This document shows, in pieces, positions 58,302-64,000 of a stretch of DNA of 64,000 nt. Source of the DNA: DASWOJ01 sp964242415. GTDB lineage: Bacteria; Pseudomonadota; Alphaproteobacteria; Acetobacterales; Acetobacteraceae. Every line of letters begins with the position of its first letter. Positions within the stretch are counted from its first letter, which is position 1. The translations under genes and the position numbers were made by a program. Location of the stretch: the NCBI GenBank assembly GCA_964242415.1, contig CAXTAT010000004.1, positions 124,001-188,000 on the forward strand, in the 5' to 3' direction. The notes below the pieces were generated by a model. That model saw nothing but the letters and a program-made list of their open reading frames with translations, was not told the origin of the DNA and did not search any database.

Positions 58302-59669
58302 ATGACCCCAGCAACACCGGATGACGGCCTCCCCCCGGGCAGGCGCGGGTGGGCCATCCTGACGACCATGATTGGCGTCGGCCTGGCGTCGCTGGACACC
58401 AGCATCGCCAACACGGCGCTGCCCACCATCGCCGTCGATCTGCATGCGACGCCGGCCGGGTCGATTTGGGTGGTCAACTCCTACCAGCTTGCCCTGGTGG
58501 CGACCTTGCTGCCGTTCGGCGCGCTGGGGGAGATCCTGGGCTACCGCCGGGTGTATGCGGTGGGGCTGGCGGTGTTCACCGTGGCGTCGCTGGTCTGCGC
58601 GCTGAGCTGGTCGCTGCCGACGCTGACGGCGGCGCGGGTGCTGCAAGGGCTGGGCGCCAGCGGCCTAATGAGCGTGAACACGGCGCTGGTGCGGTTCATC
58701 TATCCCCGGCGGATGCTGGGCCGGGGCGTTGGGATCAACGCCATGACCGTCGCGGTCTGCACGGCGCTGGGACCGACCGTCGCCGCGGGGATCCTGCACG
58801 TCGCCACCTGGCCGCTGCTGTTCGCCGTCAATGTGCCGCTGGGGGTGGTGGCGGTGATGCTCGCCGCGCGGGCGCTGCCGGAGACGCCGCGGGCGGTGCA
58901 CCGGTTCGACTGGCCGAGCGGGGTGCTGAATGCGCTGGCCTTCGGGCTGCTGGTGTTCGGCATCGGCGAGATCGCGCATAGCGCATCCCGGGTGGCGGTG
59001 CTGCTGGCGCTGGCGGGGGCAGTGGCGGCCGGGGCGGCGCTGGTACGGCGGCAGCGGCGGTTCACGGTGCCGATGCTACCGCTTGACCTGTACCGGCGGC
59101 CGATGTTCGCGCTGTCGTCCTTGACCTCGGTGTGCTCGTTCGCCGCGCAGGGGCTGGCGTTCGTGTCGCTGCCCTTCCTGTTCCAAACGAACCTGGGGCA
59201 CAGCGCGGTGGAGACCGGGCTGCTGCTGACGCCCTGGCCGGTGATGACGGCCCTGGCGGCGCCGATTGCCGGGCCGCTGTCGGACCGGTTCCCGCCGGCG
59301 ATCCTGGGCGGGGTGGGGATGGCGGTGCTGTGCACGGGGCTTGCGTTGATGGCCTCGCTGCCGGCCGACCCCACGACATGGGGGATCGTATGGCGGATGA
59401 TGGTCTGCGGCGCCGGGTTCGGCTTCTTCCAGTCGCCGAACCTGCGGGCGATCATGTCCAGCGCCCCGCCGTCCCGCAGCGGCGGCGCCAGCGGCACCGT
59501 CGCCACCTCCCGCCTGTTGGGGCAGTCGACCGGGGCGGCGCTGGTGGCGCTGTGCTTCGGGCTGTCGGCGCAGCACGGCCCGGCGCTGGCATTGGCGCTG
59601 GGGGCCGGGTTCGCCGGCACCGCGAGCGTGGTCAGCCTGTCCCGCCTGCTGACCCGGCAGCCTGCCTGA
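58302..59669 (+). CDS. MFS multidrug-type exporter (DHA2-like)
   Basis: A 455-residue major facilitator with about 12-14 helices. It opens LTTMIGVGLASLDTSIANTALPTIA (the DxxIvnvALP motif of DHA2 transporters), then GALGEILGYRRVY (motif A-like), LQGLGASGLMSVNTAL and GPTVAAGIL (motif C-like). The second half contains PMLPLDLYRRPMFALSS. The substrate is unknown. The ATG at 58302 with GGCGAAAGG upstream is preferred. It is not overlapped with the GT2 gene and may be separately expressed. Confidence 0.92.
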   Translation: MTPATPDDGLPPGRRGWAILTTMIGVGLASLDTSIANTALPTIAVDLHATPAGSIWVVNSYQLALVATLLPFGALGEILGYRRVYAVGLAVFTVASLVCALSWSLPTLTAARVLQGLGASGLMSVNTALVRFIYPRRMLGRGVGINAMTVAVCTALGPTVAAGILHVATWPLLFAVNVPLGVVAVMLAARALPETPRAVHRFDWPSGVLNALAFGLLVFGIGEIAHSASRVAVLLALAGAVAAGAALVRRQRRFTVPMLPLDLYRRPMFALSSLTSVCSFAAQGLAFVSLPFLFQTNLGHSAVETGLLLTPWPVMTALAAPIAGPLSDRFPPAILGGVGMAVLCTGLALMASLPADPTTWGIVWRMMVCGAGFGFFQSPNLRAIMSSAPPSRSGGASGTVATSRLLGQSTGAALVALCFGLSAQHGPALALALGAGFAGTASVVSLSRLLTRQPA

Positions 59670-59813
59670 CCACGGGCATCTCGGCCTAGACACCTCTTCT
59701 AGTATCTCGGGACCCGTCCACGAGCGGGAGGGCCATGCCCGTTTACTCCGGCGTCCGCTGGCATTAGCGTCAAGACAACGGCGGTGAACGCCAGTCCCCC
59801 GGAGGAAACCGCC

Positions 59814-61055
59814 ATGGCCACCCCATCCCGCCTGCGACCTGCACTCGCCCTTGCCGCCGCACTGCCCCTCGCGGCATCCCCGATGGCAGCCCGGGCAGCG
59901 GACCCGATCCGCATCGGCGTGATCGCCGAGAACTCCGCCATCAGCGGCATCGCCATCCCGAATGCGGCGATGGTCGCGGCAGATGAGATCAATGCCAGGG
60001 GCGGCGTCGATGGCCGCATGATCGAGATCGTCGCCTACGACGACCACAACAGCGCCGCCGACGCGGTACGCGCCTTCCAGCGCGCGGCCAACCAGGACAA
60101 GGTGCATGCGGTGATCGCCACCTACACCAGCGAGGTCGCGCTGGCGCTGGAGCCGTGGGCTGGGCGGCTGCACCTGCCGACCATTACGCCCGGCGCGGCC
60201 AGCGACGACATCAGCAAGCGCATCCATGGCGACTACGAGCACCTGAAGTACAACTTCCACGGCTACCTGGCCTCGGCGTTCCTGGCGCAGTCGGTGTGCG
60301 ACGCCGCCAAGGACCTGCTGACCGACAGCAAGCTGCACATGAAGACCGCCGTCATCATGTCCGAGGACGCGGCTTGGACGGGGCCGCTGGACGCCGGCTA
60401 TGAGGCGTGCCTGCCGAAGGTCGGGCTGCAGGTGGTGGACCACATCCGCATGTCGCCGGACACGACGGACTTCACGCCGATCTTCAACGGCATCGAGGGC
60501 AAGCACCCGGACGTGATCATCACCGGCATCAGCCACGTGGGCGTGCAGCCGACGGTGCAGTGGGCCAACCAGCAGGTGCCGATCCCGATGTTCGGCATCT
60601 CGTCCCAGGCGACCAGCAGCACGTTCTGGAAGGACACCAACGGCGCGACCGAGGGCGTGGTGCTGCAGCTCGTTGCCGTGGACACCGTGGCCAGCACGCC
60701 GAAGACGATCCCTTTCGCGACCGCCTACAGCAAGCGGTTCGGCATCACCCCGGCCTATTCCGGGTATGGCGCCTATGACGACGTTTACCTGATTGCCGAC
60801 GCCATCCACCGTGCCGGCGGGACGGATCCCGACAAGATGGTCACGGCCCTGGAGGCGACGGACACCATCGGCACCGTCGGGCGCATCCAGTTCTTCGGCA
60901 AGGACGACCCGTTCACCCATGGGCTGAAGTATGGCAAGGACCTTGTAAGCGGCCTTGTCGTGCAGTGGCAGGACGGCAAGCAGGTGGCCGTCTGGCCCCC
61001 CGCGGTGGCGGCGGGCACGATGCACTTCCCGGACTTCGTCAAGCTGTCCAACTAA
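59814..61055 (+). CDS. Branched-chain amino-acid-type ABC transporter, binding protein
   Basis: A 413-residue LivJ/type-I periplasmic binding protein. The signal peptide (LALAAALPLAASPMAARA) is followed by PIRIGVIAENSAISGIAIPNAAMVAADEINARGGVDGR, IEIVAYDDHNSAADAVRAFQRA, IATYTSEVALALEP and PTITPGAAS. The mid-region GYGAYDDVYLIADAI and GTVGRIQFF are standard. The ligand is unknown; amides, aromatic compounds and amino acids are all served by this family. GGAGGAA sits about 7 nt before the ATG. Confidence 0.94.
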   Translation: MATPSRLRPALALAAALPLAASPMAARAADPIRIGVIAENSAISGIAIPNAAMVAADEINARGGVDGRMIEIVAYDDHNSAADAVRAFQRAANQDKVHAVIATYTSEVALALEPWAGRLHLPTITPGAASDDISKRIHGDYEHLKYNFHGYLASAFLAQSVCDAAKDLLTDSKLHMKTAVIMSEDAAWTGPLDAGYEACLPKVGLQVVDHIRMSPDTTDFTPIFNGIEGKHPDVIITGISHVGVQPTVQWANQQVPIPMFGISSQATSSTFWKDTNGATEGVVLQLVAVDTVASTPKTIPFATAYSKRFGITPAYSGYGAYDDVYLIADAIHRAGGTDPDKMVTALEATDTIGTVGRIQFFGKDDPFTHGLKYGKDLVSGLVVQWQDGKQVAVWPPAVAAGTMHFPDFVKLSN

Positions 61056-61067
61056 CGGGTCAGGCTG

Positions 61068-61937
61068 ATGCTTGGGCTGCAAATCCTGATCGACGGCTTT
61101 GCGGTCAGCGCGCTGTATGGCTTGGGGGCGGTCGGGTTCACCCTGATGTTCGGCGTCTCCGGGGTGCTGAACCTGGCGCATGGCGGCATTATGTTGACCG
61201 CCGCCGTGGTCGCCTGGCTGGTGGCGGACCGGGCCGGCGCGTATGGCGGCGCGGCGGCGGGCCTGCTGGCCGGCATCGCCATGGCGTTCGCCACCTATTT
61301 CCTGGTGGTGCGCCCCATCCAGCGCAGCCCGGCGATCCCCGCGGAGGAGAAGGAGATCTTCGTCCTGACCGGCACGCTGCTGTGGGGCATCATGATCCAG
61401 GAGGCGGTGGCCTACTTCACCACCACCAGCCCGCACACGGTCCGGCCCTTGATCACCGGGGTGACGGTGATCGGCGGGGTGCGGACGCCGACCAACGAAA
61501 TCCTGACGGCTGTGCTGTGCTGGGCGGCGATCGGGCTGCTGTGGCTGCTGGTCAACCGCACGCGGGCGGGCAAGGCGCTGCTCGCGGCCTCGATCAACCC
61601 GCGGGCGCTGACGCTGCTGGGGTTCGAGCTTTCGCGCATCTACCTGCTGGTGTGGGCGATCTACGGCGTGCTGGCGGGGACGGCTGGGGTGCTGCTGGGG
61701 GCGTTCCTCGGCGTGTCGTCGGAGAATGCGGGGACGCTGACGGCGTCGGCGTTCTCCATCGTCGTGCTGGGGGGGTTGGGCAGCGTGGCCGGGTCCCTGG
61801 TGGCGGCCTATGCGGTGGGCTACCTCGAAACCATCACGGCCTACCTGATTTCGCCGTCGCTGCGGACCATCCCGTCGCTGGTCCTGCTGGTGGTTGTGGT
61901 CTATTTGCGCCCGCAGGGCCTGCTGGGACGCCGCTGA
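61068..61937 (+). CDS. livH: Branched-chain-type ABC transporter permease (LivH-like)
   Basis: A 289-residue polytopic permease. It begins LQILIDGFAVSALYGLGAVGFTLMFGVSGVLNLAHGGIM, the LivH signature, and continues with RAGKALLAASINPRALTLLGFELSRIY (the EAA-like loop) and GSVAGSLVAAYAVGYLE. It ends VVVYLRPQGLLGRR, as LivH proteins do. The stop TGA shares its last A with the livM ATG. It sits 12 bp after the binding protein gene. Confidence 0.93.
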   Translation: MLGLQILIDGFAVSALYGLGAVGFTLMFGVSGVLNLAHGGIMLTAAVVAWLVADRAGAYGGAAAGLLAGIAMAFATYFLVVRPIQRSPAIPAEEKEIFVLTGTLLWGIMIQEAVAYFTTTSPHTVRPLITGVTVIGGVRTPTNEILTAVLCWAAIGLLWLLVNRTRAGKALLAASINPRALTLLGFELSRIYLLVWAIYGVLAGTAGVLLGAFLGVSSENAGTLTASAFSIVVLGGLGSVAGSLVAAYAVGYLETITAYLISPSLRTIPSLVLLVVVVYLRPQGLLGRR

Positions 61938-62848
61938 TGCTTCGCTCGCGGCTGTTCTGGGCGGCGGTTGCCGTGCTGATCGTTCTGGCGCTGCTGCCGC
62001 TGGGGGTGTCCGGCTACGTGCTGGGGCTGCTGACCCTGGCGTTCTACTTCGGCGTGTTCGCCATGTCGTGGGACCTGCTGTTCGGCTTTGCCGGCGAGGT
62101 CAACTTCGGCCCGACCTTCCTGGTGGGCCTGGGGGCCTACGGCGCCGGCATCCTGAACAGCGAGACTGGGCTGCCCATACCCGTCTGCGTGCTGTTCGGC
62201 ACCGTCCTGGCCATCGCGGGCGGCCTGCTGCTGGCGGTGCCGGCGCTGCGGCTGAGCGGGCCTTACTTCGGACTGACGACGCTGGTGGCCGTGCTGCTGC
62301 TGCAGCAGATGGTGACGGTGTTCGCGAAGTACACCGGCGGCGAGATCGGCCTGACCATCCCGGATGTGCTGTCCATCGACGACGCCACCAACTACTGGAT
62401 CGCGCTGGGCACCATGGCAATCAGCGGCGTCGTGCTGTTCGGCCTGTCGCGCTCCGCCCTCGGCCTGATCCTGCAGGCCTGCGGGCAGGACCCGGTGGAG
62501 GCGCAGGCGCTGGGCTTCAACGTCGCCAAGCACAAGCTGGCGGCATTCTGCGTCAGCGCGCTGTTCAGCGGGCTGGCAGGGGCGATGCTGGTGTTCTACT
62601 TGGGCACCGCGTCGCCCGGCACCGTCATCGACATCGCCGTCGGCGTGCAGGTCATCATCGCCGCCGTGCTGGGCGGGCGGCGGACCATCCTGGGAGCGGC
62701 GCTGGGGGCTGTCGTGCTGATCGCGGCTGGGGAAATCTTGCGGCCGCTGGGGCAGCTCAGCACATTCATCGTGTCCGCCGTGGCGCTGCTGGCGATCCTG
62801 TTCATGCCGCAGGGCCTGCTTGGCGTGCTGATGCGGTCCCGCGCGTGA
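61937..62848 (+). CDS. livM: Branched-chain-type ABC transporter permease (LivM-like)
   Basis: A 303-residue polytopic permease with FAMSWDLLFGFAGEVNFGPTFLVGLGAYGAGIL (LivM hallmark), LRLSGPYFGLTTLVAVLLL, GLILQACGQDPVEAQALGFNVAKHKLAAFCVSALFSGLAGAML (in the EAA loop region) and FMPQGLLGVLMRSRA at the end. It pairs with LivH. The ATG at 61937 overlaps the livH stop by one base (TGATG). Confidence 0.93.
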   Translation: MLRSRLFWAAVAVLIVLALLPLGVSGYVLGLLTLAFYFGVFAMSWDLLFGFAGEVNFGPTFLVGLGAYGAGILNSETGLPIPVCVLFGTVLAIAGGLLLAVPALRLSGPYFGLTTLVAVLLLQQMVTVFAKYTGGEIGLTIPDVLSIDDATNYWIALGTMAISGVVLFGLSRSALGLILQACGQDPVEAQALGFNVAKHKLAAFCVSALFSGLAGAMLVFYLGTASPGTVIDIAVGVQVIIAAVLGGRRTILGAALGAVVLIAAGEILRPLGQLSTFIVSAVALLAILFMPQGLLGVLMRSRA

Positions 62849-62858
62849 CGGGCTGAAC

Positions 62859-62904
62859 ATGAAGGTGTGGGCATGAAGACTTGGGCATGAAGGCGGGGGC
62901 ATGA
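62859..62904 (+). repeat. Tandem 14-bp repeat forming three coupled mini-ORFs before livGF
   Basis: ATG codons at 62859, 62873, 62887 and 62901 are exactly 14 bp apart. The first three each open a 5-codon reading frame (MKVWA, MKTWA, MKAGA) ending in TGA, and each stop overlaps the next ATG as ATGA. The last mini-ORF ends on the ATGA that starts livGF. The repeat unit is close to ATGAAGnnnTGGGC. It lies 10 bp after the livM stop. Confidence 0.85.
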
Positions 62905-64000
62905 CGGCGCTGCTCGAAGTCCAGGGCCTGGTCAAGCGGTTCGGCGGCCTGGTGGCGGTCGGCGGCATGTCGTTCAGCATTGCGCCCGGCGAAATCCTGG
63001 GGCTGATCGGACCCAATGGCTCCGGCAAATCGACCGTGATGAAGCTGATCATGGGCATCGAACGGCCCAACGCCGGGCAGGTGCGGATCGATGGCGTGGA
63101 CGTAGCCGGCTGGCCCAGCCACCGCGTGGCCCAGCAGGGCGTCGGCCTGGTGTTCCAGCACTCCCGCCCGCTGCACCGGCAGACGGTACTGGAGAACATC
63201 AAGCTGGCCCTGTTGCCGGACGCGCTGCTGCGGCTGTTCGCTGACCCCGACGTGGACCGCCGCGCCCGCGCCATCGCCGAGCGCGTCGGGCTGGGCGCCG
63301 TCGTGGACCGCCGCCCGGCGACGCTGCCGTTTGCCGACCTGCGCCGGCTTGAGTTGGCGAAGGCCATCGGGCGCGACCCGAAAGTGGTGCTGGTCGATGA
63401 GCCGTTCGCCGGGCTGACGGCAGGGGAGGTGGGCGCGTTCTCCGACCTGATCGCCGGGTTCCGGGCGGAGGGGCGGGCAGTGCTGCTGGTCGATCACAAC
63501 GTGAAGGGCGTGGCGGCTCTGGTGGACCGGGCACTGGCGATGTACCTGGGCGAACCCATCGCCGAGGGCACCGCCGAGCAGGTGATGCAGGATCCCAAGG
63601 TGCGCCAGGTTTACATGGGCGGCGCCATCGAGGTCGCGGCCCGGCCCGCCCTGGCCGCGAAGTCCGGCCCGCCGCTGCTCGAAGTGGCCGGCGTCGATGT
63701 GCTGTATGGCAAAGCGCAGGCCCTGCAAGGCGTGTCGATCCAGGTCCGCGAGGGCGAGTTCGTCTCCGTCGTTGGGCTGAACGGCGCGGGCAAAACGACG
63801 CTGTTCAACGCAATCTCCGGCCTGGTGCCCTATGCCGGGCGCATCGCCTGGGCCGGGGAGGCGCTGGCCGGACGCAGCCCGGCGCGCATCGCCCAAGGCG
63901 CCGACAAGCGCGGCGGCATCGTGCAGTGCCCGGAAAGCCGCGAGCTGTTCGGAGCGATGAGCGTGCGGGAGAACCTGGACCTCGGCGGCTCCCGGCTGCC
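62901..64000 (+). CDS. Fused LivG-LivF ABC ATPase (partial, runs off the window)
   Basis: One open frame from ATG 62901 to the window edge (366+ codons) contains two ABC ATPases. The first, LivG-like, has Walker A GPNGSGKST (about 37-45), VFQHSRPLHRQTVLENI, Walker B VVLVDEPFAGL and the H-loop LLVDHNVKGV. The second, LivF-like, starts near 259 with LLEVAGVDVLYGKAQALQGVS and has Walker A GLNGAGKTT (292-300) and GIVQCPESRELFGAMSVRENL. They are joined by a short linker (ARPALAAKSGPP) with no stop or start. In the first half the ABC signature reads LPFADLRRLELAKAI, lacking the usual Gly-Gln, so that ATP site may be weakened. Confidence 0.92.
   Translation, partial: MTALLEVQGLVKRFGGLVAVGGMSFSIAPGEILGLIGPNGSGKSTVMKLIMGIERPNAGQVRIDGVDVAGWPSHRVAQQGVGLVFQHSRPLHRQTVLENIKLALLPDALLRLFADPDVDRRARAIAERVGLGAVVDRRPATLPFADLRRLELAKAIGRDPKVVLVDEPFAGLTAGEVGAFSDLIAGFRAEGRAVLLVDHNVKGVAALVDRALAMYLGEPIAEGTAEQVMQDPKVRQVYMGGAIEVAARPALAAKSGPPLLEVAGVDVLYGKAQALQGVSIQVREGEFVSVVGLNGAGKTTLFNAISGLVPYAGRIAWAGEALAGRSPARIAQGADKRGGIVQCPESRELFGAMSVRENLDLGGSRL

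Noticed and set aside
59076..61436. 786-codon minus-strand frame opposite the MFS and binding-protein genes
   Set aside because: Opposite-strand shadow; no motif, signal or ribosome-binding site.
1..64000. tRNA, rRNA or intact insertion sequences
   Set aside because: No cloverleaf, rRNA segment, transposase or integrase sequence was recognised on either strand by reading.

Overview
The window is chromosomal DNA of a GC-rich (roughly 70% by eye), motile Gram-negative alphaproteobacterium. The cob gene set, the XpsE-D-like type II secretion order, an orphan fliM and the PTPS subtype suggest Rhodospirillales/Acetobacteraceae; this placement is inference. Genes are tightly packed and many are coupled by 4-nt ATGA or GTGA overlaps. 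No rRNA, tRNA, CRISPR array or intact insertion sequence was seen.

Layout. (1) 1-18929: an almost complete aerobic cobalamin cluster. It holds cobC (partial), cobD, cobQ, cobO, cobU, a B12 riboswitch driving DUF1636-cobW-cobN-cobG-cobH-cobI-cobJ, then cobK (reverse), cobL-cobE-cobM, cbiD (reverse) and cobB. A small AT-richer DNA-binding-like gene sits inside it (2878-3234). (2) 19200-23976: two unknown genes, a GT9 glycosyltransferase, two lytic transglycosylases on either side of a Tat-exported ferritin-like protein, and a small secreted protein. (3) 24064-35598: a type II secretion system, with gspG on the plus strand, gspE-F-H-I-J-L-M-N-D-K on the minus strand, and a prepilin peptidase. 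(4) 35653-39006: fliM, a flavin monooxygenase and a GST. (5) 39223-44954: a five-gene peptide ABC transporter. (6) 44951-48546: an epimerase, a decayed deacetylase gene, an aldo-keto reductase, a coiled-coil protein and a PTPS-family protein. (7) 48979-54312: an exported molybdopterin-fold-like protein followed by a GGDEF-EAL protein, then nnrD, a histidine phosphatase and glutathione peroxidase. (8) 54344-58282: a coupled transferase / membrane glycosyltransferase / radical SAM / GT2 set. (9) 58302-64000: an MFS exporter and a branched-chain amino-acid-type ABC transporter whose two ATPases are fused in one ORF that runs off the window.

How it works together. Regions 1 and 3 each form one machine: the corrin ring from precorrin-2 to cobyrinate diamide, cobalt insertion, adenosylation, amidation and side-chain attachment; and a secretion pseudopilus with its ATPase, platform, secretin and peptidase. 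The riboswitch should reduce the cobW-cobN operon when cobalamin is plentiful.

The most unusual signal is a family of seven paired-hairpin repeats (family B, 7.6-38.2 kb). Two copies lie in frame inside cobN and cobG, read in different frames. One supplies the only usable start region of gspH, and one supplies the stop codon of the monooxygenase gene. A second palindromic family (A, three copies) interrupts operon junctions. Just before the fused livGF ORF are three 5-codon mini-ORFs in tandem, each overlapping the next by ATGA.
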